A DNA stretch of 10,470 bases. Source: Spirochaetales bacterium (GTDB taxonomy: Bacteria; Spirochaetota; Spirochaetia; DTKZ01). Under the pieces are notes generated by a model. The model saw nothing but the letters and a program-made list of their open reading frames with translations, had not been told where the DNA came from and searched no databases. The position numbers and the translations under genes are program-made. Shown here piece after piece: positions 1 to 5,983 of the stretch (position 1 is the first letter of the stretch; each line of letters begins with the position of its first letter). The stretch spans positions 1 through 10,470 of the forward strand of contig JAITGB010000165.1 in NCBI GenBank assembly GCA_031280945.1. The letters are read 5' to 3'.

Positions 1-1
1 C

Positions 2-355
2 ATGACCAGCAAAAAATACATAGGCTGCTGCGGCGCTTATTGCAAAACCTGCGGAGGATTCCTGCGAAAATGCTGCAAGGGCTGTAAAACAGGATTTGAA
101 AACGGGGAAAGAAATATAAATGCGTCACGGTGCAAAATAAAACTCTGCTGTTTTCGGGACAATCAATTCGATACGTGCGCGGAGTGTTCAAAACTGCAAT
201 CATGCGCTCTTATGGAAAAATGGTATCAAAAAAACAAGGGGAAATATAAAAAATATAAAGCGCTGCTTTTCTTTATAAAAGAAAAAGGCTATTCCCGTTT
301 TGTTAAAATTGCCGCCGCCTGGAAGAATGAATTGGGAACGCTGGAGGAAAAATAA
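2..355 (+). CDS. DUF3795-like cysteine-rich small protein
   Basis: This 117-residue protein has 13 cysteines within its first 68 residues. They include a C9-C10-x3-C14-x2-C17 cluster, C24-C25-x2-C28, C44, C49-C50 and C59-x2-C62-x5-C68. The N-terminal CGAYCxxC pattern and the overall size match the DUF3795 family, whose members are presumed to bind zinc or another metal and have no firm function. The C-terminal half is lysine-rich and probably helical. The ATG is at the very window edge, so its ribosome site and any upstream start cannot be seen, but DUF3795 proteins normally begin close to this Cys-Gly motif. The gene is AT-richer and uses more AAA/ATA codons than the GC-rich neighbours, which hints at separate acquisition. 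It ends eight bases from the convergent methyltransferase gene. The family call is from pattern recall; the function is unknown. Confidence 0.7.
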   Translation: MTSKKYIGCCGAYCKTCGGFLRKCCKGCKTGFENGERNINASRCKIKLCCFRDNQFDTCAECSKLQSCALMEKWYQKNKGKYKKYKALLFFIKEKGYSRFVKIAAAWKNELGTLEEK

Positions 356-363
356 TAAAACCC

Positions 364-1146
364 CTACACCCCGACCCCGGGAAACCCCTGCTGGCGGCGG
401 ATTTCGTACATGAGAATACCCGCCGCGACCGAAACGTTAAAAGAATCAACGTGCCCGCTTGAAGGAATTTTTACAAGGCCGTCGCAGTTCTCTTTGACAA
501 GACGCGAAAGCCCCGCTCCCTCACTGCCCAGAACAAGGACAGCCTTGTGCGCAAAACCGGTTTCCGCAGCGCTCTCTCCGGCCATGTCCGCGCCGTACAC
601 CCAGAAACCCGCCTCCTTCAAGGCAAGAAGAGCGCGCGTTAGATTCGGCGTTTCGATAAGAGGGACAAACGCGCTCGCGCCGGAAGAGACTTTTGCAACA
701 ACGCCCGAATCCTTTGCCGAATGGCGCGAAGGAACAAGAGCTGCGTCTACGCAAAAAAGGTCGGCTGAACGCACAATCGCGCCCAGATTGTGGACATCGG
801 TAATGCCGTCAAGAACCAGAACAAGGCCCTTCTCCCCGGTAAAGCTCAAGAGAAAGTCTGAAAGGCCGCGGTGGTGAGGGTTTTCATGAGAGAGTTCCAG
901 AACAAGGCCGCGGTGTTCTGTGTGCGGGCAGAGGGTATCCAAAAAGCGCGTGTCAGTCCAGCGTACAGGGATTCCCGCAGCGCGGGCGGAAGCGGTGAGG
1001 GCAAGTGTTCTTTTTGTTTTCAGGGCGGCGTAGAGAACAGAACCTCCGCCCGCGCCCCGGCGTACAAAGGCTTCAATAGCGTGAAAACCCGTAACGCGGC
1101 GTTTTCCCGCCCCGCCTCCTAAACTTTCAGCGTTTTCCCGCTCCAT
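364..1146 (-). CDS. rlmB: SpoU/TrmH-family rRNA 2'-O-ribose methyltransferase, RlmB-like
   Basis: This 260-residue protein is close to the length of RlmB, which methylates the 2'-OH of a guanosine in the 23S rRNA peptidyl-transferase region using SAM. Residues 17-90 form the L30e-like substrate-binding domain, starting at VTGFHAIEAF. The SPOUT trefoil-knot domain follows with its three motifs. Motif 1 has N120 and R126 in DGITDVHNLGAIVRSAD, motif 2 is GSEGAGLSR (207-215), and motif 3 is IPSSGHVDSFNVSVAAG (227-243) with N237. Motif 3 carries F where most family members have L (SLNVS). Its ATG lies inside the 3' end of the upstream calcium-loop gene (20-bp overlap), so the two are probably co-translated. 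The ribosome site is weak (AAGAG). Family membership is firm. The exact target, RlmB as opposed to another TrmH-type enzyme, is inferred. Confidence 0.88.
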   Translation of the reverse strand: MERENAESLGGGAGKRRVTGFHAIEAFVRRGAGGGSVLYAALKTKRTLALTASARAAGIPVRWTDTRFLDTLCPHTEHRGLVLELSHENPHHRGLSDFLLSFTGEKGLVLVLDGITDVHNLGAIVRSADLFCVDAALVPSRHSAKDSGVVAKVSSGASAFVPLIETPNLTRALLALKEAGFWVYGADMAGESAAETGFAHKAVLVLGSEGAGLSRLVKENCDGLVKIPSSGHVDSFNVSVAAGILMYEIRRQQGFPGVGV

Positions 1147-1546
1147 ACTCTTTTATAACGTCTATGGCCCCATCGAAGTTTTCGTCCTTCATGTAGCGTT
1201 CAATGTAAATGCCGCCTTTGAGAAAAACCCACAGGTCAACCATACCGTCAAAGTTTGAGTCGATTTCTTCCTTGAAGAGAGCGCCGTTTTTGTAGTAGCA
1301 CAAGTCGTCCATCTCGCCGTCATTGTTGATGTCGATTTCCTCGTATACCTTGTTTCCCTGCTGGTTAAGGAGCATAATATGGTCAACTTTGCCGTCCCCC
1401 GACATATCAAGCTCAAGCCACCTCATGCCCGATTTATAAAGAGCCCTGGCCTCCTGCCGGAGAAGTTTTATATCCATAACAGGGGCTGCGGCGGCAAGCG
1501 CAAAACACACGAATAAAAAAGCCAAAACACAAATTGTTCTTTTCAC
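1127..1546 (-). CDS. Secreted protein with four Dx[DNS]xDG calcium-loop repeats
   Basis: I chose the GTG at 1546. It is preceded by a GGGGGG ribosome site and begins a good signal peptide (K2, R3, then a hydrophobic run to the AAAAP near residue 21). The longer frame from 1597 would put 17 polar residues in front of this signal. The 139-residue product carries four nine-residue loops of the EF-hand/dockerin calcium type: DMSGDGKVD (47-55), DINNDGEMD (72-80), DSNFDGMVD (96-104) and DENFDGAID (121-129). They are spaced 24-25 residues apart, so most of the mature protein is one tandem repeat. Calcium binding in the periplasm or outside the cell is inferred from the loops; the biological role is unknown. 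It lies 93 bases downstream of dnaJ and overlaps the methyltransferase start. It could belong to the chaperone transcript or use its own promoter. Confidence 0.8.
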   Translation of the reverse strand: MKRTICVLAFLFVCFALAAAAPVMDIKLLRQEARALYKSGMRWLELDMSGDGKVDHIMLLNQQGNKVYEEIDINNDGEMDDLCYYKNGALFKEEIDSNFDGMVDLWVFLKGGIYIERYMKDENFDGAIDVIKEYGAGKR

Positions 1547-1567
1547 GGGAATTCCCCCCACGCGTTT

Positions 1568-1597
1568 TTTATAGTATCGGCAGGAACTTTCCCACAA
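1568..1597 (-). promoter_or_regulatory. Candidate sigma70-type promoter for the calcium-loop gene
   Basis: On the minus strand a TTGTGG (-35, 1592-1597) and a TATAAA (-10, 1568-1573) are separated by 18 bases, about 20 bases upstream of the GTG start. The -10 is good and the -35 is mediocre. It would let the calcium-loop and methyltransferase genes be transcribed apart from dnaJ. Pattern-based only. Confidence 0.4.
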
Positions 1598-1604
1598 TTC
1601 ACAC

Positions 1605-1637
1605 TTTTAGGGCGGAGCGCTCACGGGCGCCCAAAAA
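1605..1637. repeat. Imperfect inverted repeat downstream of dnaJ
   Basis: TTTT-A-GGGCG pairs with CGCCC-A-AAAA around a 13-base loop, with one A/A mismatch. It begins three bases after the dnaJ stop. The T run is in the 5' arm and the A run in the 3' arm on both strands, the reverse of a classic intrinsic terminator. It may attenuate or process the transcript, but I do not call it a terminator. Confidence 0.4.
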
Positions 1638-1639
1638 CC

Positions 1640-2770
1640 CTACCGCTGGTGAAGTTCCTGTATACTCACCGGCCTGGGGTCAGTGGTCTCGCCTTCGAGT
1701 TCGGAAATTTCCTTGAGAAGGGTTTTGGCGCGGCTCGAAAGATGCGTGGGCACGCGGACAATGATGCGCACGTACATATCCCCCCGGTGGTGGGCCCCCG
1801 CCACAGGCATACCTTCGCCGCGAAGACGGAAGACCTTGCCCTCCTGCGTGCCGGGCGGGATTTTGAGGCGGATTTTTTTGTCGAGGACATTGGAGATGTC
1901 CAGCTCCGCGCCCAAAGCCGCCTGGGTAATCGATATAGGAATAACGCAGTACAGGTCATCCCCGTCCCGCTCAAAGTATTCGTGGGCCTTGATGTGGACA
2001 ACAACGTAGAGGTCTCCCGCGGCCCCGCCGTTGGGCCCCGCATCTCCCTGACCAGGAATACTGATGCGTTTTCCGTGCTCCACTCCCGCGGCAATCGTTA
2101 CCTTGATTTTTTGCCGCTTGCGCACAAGACCGCTCCCCCCGCAGGTCTTGCAGGGGTGTTCGATGATAAACCCCTCCCCGTGGCAGGCAGGGCAGGCCGA
2201 AGCAATAGAAAAGAAACCCGAACTGCGGCGCACCTGCCCGCTCCCCCCGCAGGTCGAACAGGTTTTTTTGCCCGAACCCGATTCCGCCCCGCTCCCCCCG
2301 CAGGACGAGCAGGCCGCGCTCCTGGTGTAGTCGATTTCTATTTTTGTCCCGTACACAGCGTCCCGGAAACTGATTTCCGTATCGTAGCGCAGGTCCGAGC
2401 CCCGCTGTACGGACGAGCGGCCCTCGTGGGAACCCCGCCTTCCCCCGCCTCCGAAAAAGCTGTCGAAAATCCCCCAAAACCCCCCGCCGAAAATATCCTC
2501 AAAGTCGTGAAAAGCCGCCGAGCCAAAACCCTGACCCGACGCCCCGTCAACCCCCGCGAATCCAAACTGGTCGTAGGCCTGACGCTTCTTCTCATCGGAG
2601 AGAACCTCGTAGGCCTCAGTGGCCTCCTTGAATTTCTCCTCCGCCTCCTTGTTCCCCTGATTCCTGTCCGGGTGGTACTGAATCGCAAGTTTGCGGTAAG
2701 CCTTTTTTATGTCGTCAACCGAAGCGCCCCGGGCAACTCCCAGAACCTCGTAATAATCACGTTTTGCCAA
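1640..2770 (-). CDS. dnaJ: Chaperone protein DnaJ (Hsp40)
   Basis: DnaJ delivers unfolded clients to DnaK and stimulates its ATPase. The frame is open from a TTG at 2794, but I place the start at the TTG at 2770. It follows an AGGA ribosome site at seven bases and gives the family-standard N-terminus MAKRDYYEVLGV and a 376-residue protein. The J domain (1-70) has HPD at 33-35. A Gly/Phe-rich segment (about 70-110) contains FGGGFWGIFDSFFGGGG. Four zinc-finger CxxCxGxG motifs begin at C154, C171, C193 and C207. The C-terminal client-binding domains follow to the end. Nothing is missing, so this is a full type I DnaJ. It is third in order after grpE and dnaK, separated from dnaK by a 279-base palindrome-rich gap that may set its expression apart. 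Confidence 0.96.
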   Translation of the reverse strand: MAKRDYYEVLGVARGASVDDIKKAYRKLAIQYHPDRNQGNKEAEEKFKEATEAYEVLSDEKKRQAYDQFGFAGVDGASGQGFGSAAFHDFEDIFGGGFWGIFDSFFGGGGRRGSHEGRSSVQRGSDLRYDTEISFRDAVYGTKIEIDYTRSAACSSCGGSGAESGSGKKTCSTCGGSGQVRRSSGFFSIASACPACHGEGFIIEHPCKTCGGSGLVRKRQKIKVTIAAGVEHGKRISIPGQGDAGPNGGAAGDLYVVVHIKAHEYFERDGDDLYCVIPISITQAALGAELDISNVLDKKIRLKIPPGTQEGKVFRLRGEGMPVAGAHHRGDMYVRIIVRVPTHLSSRAKTLLKEISELEGETTDPRPVSIQELHQR

Positions 2771-2800
2771 AGTATGTTCCTGCTGCTTCCTCAACTATCC

Positions 2801-2820
2801 GTATGACAAATCCGTCATAC
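2801..2820. repeat. Perfect inverted repeat ahead of the dnaJ start
   Basis: GTATGAC, six bases, GTCATAC: a perfect 7-bp dyad ending 31 bases upstream of the dnaJ TTG start. In the dnaJ message it would fold just 5' of the ribosome site. As DNA it is a plausible operator half-site pair. It does not match CIRCE (TTAGCACTC with a 9-base spacer). Function unknown. Confidence 0.5.
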
Positions 2821-2829
2821 ATTTATTCT

Positions 2830-2943
2830 GGGCGCATTTTTTCGGGAAGACCCGAAAAAACCGGGCTATCCGCTCCAATCCAGCGGATTTTGCTTTGCAA
2901 AATCCGCAAGGATTTCCGCTTCTATCCCTTGCGCTATTACCCC
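2830..2943 (-). repeat. Modular palindromic repeat, copy A (dnaK-dnaJ gap)
   Basis: Read on the minus strand, the order is as follows. Block 1 is GGGGTAATAGCGCAAGGGAT (2924-2943). A hairpin slot follows, with arm GCGGATTTTGC, loop AAA and arm GCAAAATCCGC (2883-2907). Block 2 is GGAGCGGATAGC followed by block 3 CCCGG (2861-2876 together). A second hairpin slot has arm TTTTTTCGGG, loop TCTT and arm CCCGAAAAAA (2837-2860). Block 4 is TGCGCCC (2830-2836). The same block order, with different hairpins, recurs at 5801-5924, so this is a dispersed repeat and not chance palindromes. It lies in the leader of dnaJ, downstream of dnaK. No coding capacity that I believe. Confidence 0.75.
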
Positions 2944-3022
2944 GGGGGCCCAAAGGCCCAAGAGCCGCCTTCCTCCCGAAAACAGTTCCCTTATAATCCC
3001 AACCCACTGCCTTAAACCGCCC

Positions 3023-3036
3023 GCGCGGCCCCGCGC
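3023..3036. repeat. Short GC-rich dyad downstream of dnaK
   Basis: GCGCGG, CC, CCGCGC (plus strand) forms a very stable short dyad 14 bases beyond the dnaK stop. It has no T tract, so a terminator is not supported. It could protect the 3' end of a processed grpE-dnaK message. A second small stem, GGGCC, CAAA, GGCCC, lies at 2946-2959. Confidence 0.35.
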
Positions 3037-3049
3037 TTAAGTTGTACCG

Positions 3050-5005
3050 TCATTTCTTCTCATCGTCAACGACCTCGTAGTCCGCATCTTCCGCCGAACT
3101 CTCAGGCCGCGCCGAAGAAGCCCCGCCGCCGGAGGCGCGCTCTCCTCCCCCGCCTGAAGCCCCTCCTTGAGGACCCGCGCCTCCGGGAGCCGCCCCCTGA
3201 CTCTGGGCCTGCTTGTAGACCTCCTCCGCCAGCTTGTAGGAAGCCTGCTTTAAGGCCTCGCTCTTTGTTTTTATAGCCTCCGCATCTGCCGAAGCAAGAA
3301 CACCTTTTAAGTCAGAAACCGCTTCCTCAATCTTCTTTTTGTCCTCAGAGCTCACCTTCTCCCCGTAATCCTTGAGGGATTTTTCCGTAGCGTAGATGAG
3401 ATTGTCCGCCTCGTTGCGGGCCTCAATGTTTTCGCGGGTCTTGTGGTCTTCCTCCGCCCGCTCCTCGGCCTCGCGTACCATGCGCTTTATCTCATCTTCC
3501 TTGAGACCCGAAGAAGACTCTATGCGAATCTTCTGCTCCTTTCCCGTGCCCAGGTCTTTTGCGGAAACGTGGAGAATACCGTTGGCATCTATATCAAAAG
3601 TTACCTCAATCTGCGGAACTCCCCGGGGCGCGGGCGGAATATCCGCGAGGTCAAACCTTCCCAGAGTACGGTTGTCCTTTGCCATATCGCGCTCACCCTG
3701 CAAGACGTGGATTGAAACTGCGGTCTGGTTATCCGCCGCAGTAGAGAAGGGCTGGGCCTTCTTTGTGGGAATAGTTGTGTTCCTTTCGATAAGGCGCGTA
3801 AAAACCCCGCCCAGGGTCTCAATACCCAGCGAAAGGGGCGTTACATCAAGAAGGAGTACGTCCTTAACGTCTCCGCCCAAAATCCCGCCCTGAATCGCGG
3901 CCCCCACAGCCACAACCTCGTCGGGGTTTACCCCCTTGTGGGGCTCCTTGCCGAAAATCTCTTTTACCAAAGCCTGAACAGCGGGAATCCTGATAGACCC
4001 TCCCACGAGAATTACCTCGTCTATGTCCTGGGGGTTTAACTTCGCGTCCTTGAGGGCCTGCGTAACAGGGCCCCGTGTTTTCTGAATGAGGTCGCCTATG
4101 AGCTGTTCCAGCTTTGCGCGGGTCAAAGTATATAAAAGGTGCTTGGGGCCTGAATTGTCCGCTGTAATAAAGGGAAGGTTTATTTCCGTACTCTGGGTGC
4201 TGGAAAGCTCCCTCTTTGCCTTTTCCGCCGCTTCTTTGAGCCTCTGGAGGGCCATACGGTCCTGCGAAAGGTCGATGCCGTAGTCCTGCTTGAAACCGCT
4301 GATGAGCCAGTCCATAACGCGCTGGTCAAAGTTGTCCCCGCCCAAATGCGTGTCGCCGTTTGTGGACTTTACTTCAAAAACGCCGTCTCCCAGTTCCAGA
4401 ATGGAAATATCAAAAGTGCCGCCCCCCAAATCGTAGACGGCTATTTTTTCGTCTTTTTTCTCTTTGCCAAAACCGTAGGCAAGGGCAGCCGCTGTGGGTT
4501 CGTTCACTATGCGTTTTACTTCAAGACCCGCGATGCGGCCTGAGTCCTTTGTGGCCTGCCTCTGGGCATCGTTAAAGTAGGCCGGAACCGTTATAACCGC
4601 CTCGGTTACAGGCTCGCCCAGATAGTCCTCCGCTGTTTCCTTCATTTTTTGGAGAATGGCGGCGGAAATCTCCGGCGGAGAATACTGTTTGCCGGCAGCC
4701 TGTACGCGCGCGCCGCCCGAAGGGTCTTCCACAATTTTGTAGGGAACCATGCGTATTTCTTCGGGCACTTCATGAGAACGCCGGCCCATAAACCTTTTAA
4801 TGGAGTAAATCGTGTTCTCCGGATTTGTAATCATCTGGTTTTTCGCGGGCTGGCCCACAAGCCTTTCGCCTTTCTGCGTAAAGGCTACAATCGAAGGCGT
4901 TGTTCTCTGGCCCTCCGCGTTTTGAATGACAACCGGCTCGCCGCCTTCCATGACGGCGACGCATGAGTTTGTTGTCCCCAGGTCAATCCCGATTATTCTA
5001 CCCAT
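3050..5005 (-). CDS. dnaK: Chaperone protein DnaK (Hsp70)
   Basis: This is a complete 651-residue cytoplasmic Hsp70, which binds exposed hydrophobic segments in cycles of ATP hydrolysis with DnaJ and GrpE. The ATPase domain has phosphate loop 1 GIDLGTTNSC (6-15), K70, VPAYFNDAQR (140-149), VNEPTAAALAYG (167-178) and phosphate loop 2 YDLGGGTFDIS (191-201), with D192 and T197. The interdomain linker is VLLLDVTP (383-390), followed by the substrate-binding domain and helical lid. The C-terminus is a long Gly/Ser/Ala-rich tail ending EVVDDEKK, slightly longer than E. coli DnaK. In the adenosine motif (335-341) the sequence reads GGSIRIP where GGSTR or GGQTR is usual, so Thr is Ile at 338. The ATG has an AGGAG at eight bases. 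It starts 37 bases after the grpE stop, so co-transcription is very likely. Confidence 0.98.
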   Translation of the reverse strand: MGRIIGIDLGTTNSCVAVMEGGEPVVIQNAEGQRTTPSIVAFTQKGERLVGQPAKNQMITNPENTIYSIKRFMGRRSHEVPEEIRMVPYKIVEDPSGGARVQAAGKQYSPPEISAAILQKMKETAEDYLGEPVTEAVITVPAYFNDAQRQATKDSGRIAGLEVKRIVNEPTAAALAYGFGKEKKDEKIAVYDLGGGTFDISILELGDGVFEVKSTNGDTHLGGDNFDQRVMDWLISGFKQDYGIDLSQDRMALQRLKEAAEKAKRELSSTQSTEINLPFITADNSGPKHLLYTLTRAKLEQLIGDLIQKTRGPVTQALKDAKLNPQDIDEVILVGGSIRIPAVQALVKEIFGKEPHKGVNPDEVVAVGAAIQGGILGGDVKDVLLLDVTPLSLGIETLGGVFTRLIERNTTIPTKKAQPFSTAADNQTAVSIHVLQGERDMAKDNRTLGRFDLADIPPAPRGVPQIEVTFDIDANGILHVSAKDLGTGKEQKIRIESSSGLKEDEIKRMVREAEERAEEDHKTRENIEARNEADNLIYATEKSLKDYGEKVSSEDKKKIEEAVSDLKGVLASADAEAIKTKSEALKQASYKLAEEVYKQAQSQGAAPGGAGPQGGASGGGGERASGGGASSARPESSAEDADYEVVDDEKK

Positions 5006-5042
5006 TCCTTTATCTCCTCTTTTTTATGCCTTACAAAATATG

Positions 5043-5672
5043 TCAGCCGGCATCCCCCGGATTTTCCCGGGGTTCAGCATTAACATTCGTATTTTCCCGC
5101 TCCTCATTAAGGGGAGCCGTTTCCTGCGGGGCGGCGGGCAATGAAATTTTCACCTTCGCGGCCCGTATGATTCTTTCGTGGAGGGAGTAGCCTTTCATGT
5201 AGTCTTCTAGAACAAGCGAAACCGCGTGGTCGGGCCTCTGTTCGCTATAGACGGCTTCGTGTTTCTGGGGGTCAAACTCTTCACCTACGGAGACGAAGCG
5301 CTTTAAGCCCCACTTGCGCTCAAGGAGGTCCGTAAACTGTTTTTCAATAAGAGCTATTCCGTCCCGAAAAGCGGCGAAGTCCTGCGACTCTTCCCCGGAT
5401 TTGATGGCCCGTTCAAAATCATCCAAAACAGGCAGGAGGTCAAGGAGAAGCTCTTTGTTGCCGAACTCAACTGCTTCCTGTTTTTCCCTGAGGAGTCTTT
5501 TGCGGAAGTTGTCCGTATCCGCTTTTGTTCTGAGGAGCTGGTCTTTGAGACCTGCGCTTTCTTCCTCCAAAACCTTTATTTTGTCTTCAAGCTCTCTTGC
5601 CTGCGCCTGGTCTGCCGCATTGTCTTCTCCTGACAGTCCGCCGACTGCGTCTTCCTCACTCTTTCCCGCCAT
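5043..5672 (-). CDS. grpE: GrpE nucleotide exchange factor
   Basis: GrpE dimerises and opens the DnaK nucleotide cleft to release ADP. The 209-residue product has a charged N-terminus, a long coiled-coil helix (about 25-95, including DNFRKRLLREKQEA) and the C-terminal beta domain. The GrpE signature runs from FDPQKHEAV (133-141) to GYSLHERIIRAAKV (161-174). A hydrophilic tail of about 30 residues (180-209, rich in E, N and P) follows the conserved core and is probably disordered. The ATG is preceded by AGAGG at six bases. It is the first gene of the grpE-dnaK(-dnaJ) block. The usual partner hrcA is not upstream; the next gene is divergent. Confidence 0.96.
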   Translation of the reverse strand: MAGKSEEDAVGGLSGEDNAADQAQARELEDKIKVLEEESAGLKDQLLRTKADTDNFRKRLLREKQEAVEFGNKELLLDLLPVLDDFERAIKSGEESQDFAAFRDGIALIEKQFTDLLERKWGLKRFVSVGEEFDPQKHEAVYSEQRPDHAVSLVLEDYMKGYSLHERIIRAAKVKISLPAAPQETAPLNEERENTNVNAEPRENPGDAG

Positions 5673-5700
5673 GTGTTCCTCTAAAGTAGTAGTTTCATTA

Positions 5701-5730
5701 AAAATACACAGGGGAGGGGCTCACCGTCAA
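5701..5730 (-). promoter_or_regulatory. Sigma70-type promoter for the grpE-dnaK operon
   Basis: On the minus strand, TTGACG (-35, 5725-5730) is followed after 18 bases by TATTTT (-10, 5701-5706), about 28 bases before the grpE ATG. The -35 is 5/6 to consensus. No CIRCE operator overlaps it, so HrcA control in the classic form is not supported here. Confidence 0.6.
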
Positions 5731-5758
5731 GCGTTGAATTTGGGTGGGGCAAACGCTT
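5729..5758. promoter_or_regulatory. Inverted repeat at the grpE -35 box, possible operator
   Basis: AAGCGTT (5729-5735), 16 bases, AACGCTT (5752-5758): a perfect 7-bp dyad whose promoter-proximal arm overlaps the last two bases of the -35 hexamer. The 23-base centre-to-centre spacing, about two helical turns, would suit a dimeric regulator. No known heat-shock operator comes to mind. Chance occurrence cannot be excluded. Confidence 0.4.
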
Positions 5759-5761
5759 ACT

Positions 5762-5794
5762 CCTGCGGGATTTTGCGGAGCAAAATCCCGCAGG
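5762..5794. repeat. Perfect 15-bp hairpin
   Basis: Arm CCTGCGGGATTTTGC, loop GGA, arm GCAAAATCCCGCAGG. The inner GGATTTTGC / GCAAAATCC part is like the first-slot hairpin of repeat copy A at 2883-2907. Here it lies just outside block 1 of copy B, as if modules had been rearranged. There is no terminator-type T tract after it on either strand. Confidence 0.7.
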
Positions 5795-5800
5795 GGGAAG

Positions 5801-5924
5801 GGGGTAACAGCGCAAGGGATTGGAGGGGCCTTTGGGTATTTTTTTGGGCAAAGCCCAAAAAAATACCGGAGCGATAGCGGAGCCCCGCAAAGCCCGGTTT
5901 TGCCCGCCAGGGCAAAATGCGCCC
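5801..5924 (+). repeat. Modular palindromic repeat, copy B (upstream of grpE)
   Basis: Block 1 is GGGGTAACAGCGCAAGGGAT (5801-5820), one base different from copy A. The first hairpin slot (5835-5867) is a perfect 15-bp stem: GGTATTTTTTTGGGC, loop AAA, GCCCAAAAAAATACC. Block 2 is GGAGCGATAGC (5868-5878), with a one-base deletion relative to copy A. A 14-base insertion follows, then block 3 CCCGG (5893-5897). The second hairpin slot is TTTTGCCC, GCCA, GGGCAAAA (5898-5917), and block 4 is TGCGCCC (5918-5924). It lies on the opposite strand to copy A, between the grpE promoter and the divergent membrane gene. Confidence 0.75.
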
Positions 5925-5974
5925 GGAGCTTTTTTATTTAGAGAGAGATTGAGCCGTAGATTTTTTTTCGCGGC

Positions 5975-5983
5975 TGGTATATT
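5975..5983 (+). promoter_or_regulatory. Extended -10 promoter element for the DUF1538 operon
   Basis: TGGTATATT fits the extended -10 pattern (TGN then TATATT). There is no good -35 at 16-18 bases, which extended -10 promoters tolerate. Transcription would start near 5990. That leaves room for the ribosome site at 6004-6008 and supports the GTG start at 6017 over the ATG at 6002. Confidence 0.4.

Noticed and set aside
1649..2806. Long open frame (385 codons) on the + strand opposite dnaJ
   Set aside because: It is antisense to a complete, unmistakable dnaJ. Its Pro/Ala/Gly-rich repeats are the reverse complement of the zinc-finger Gly/Cys repeats, and it has no family resemblance.
2837..2860. 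Terminator between dnaK and dnaJ
   Set aside because: The T run precedes the stem and the A run follows it on both strands, so no U tract would end the transcript.
2795..3007. 70-codon minus-strand frame (GTG start) between dnaK and dnaJ
   Set aside because: It translates straight through the palindromic repeat. The GNSARD peptide recurs in copy B only because both contain repeat block 1. No ribosome site supports a gene.
5762..5924. CRISPR array
   Set aside because: The repeats are hairpins of differing sequence without regular direct repeats or unique spacers of constant length.
5801..5924. Insertion sequence
   Set aside because: No transposase frame and no clear target-site duplication are visible. 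At most it is a small non-autonomous element.
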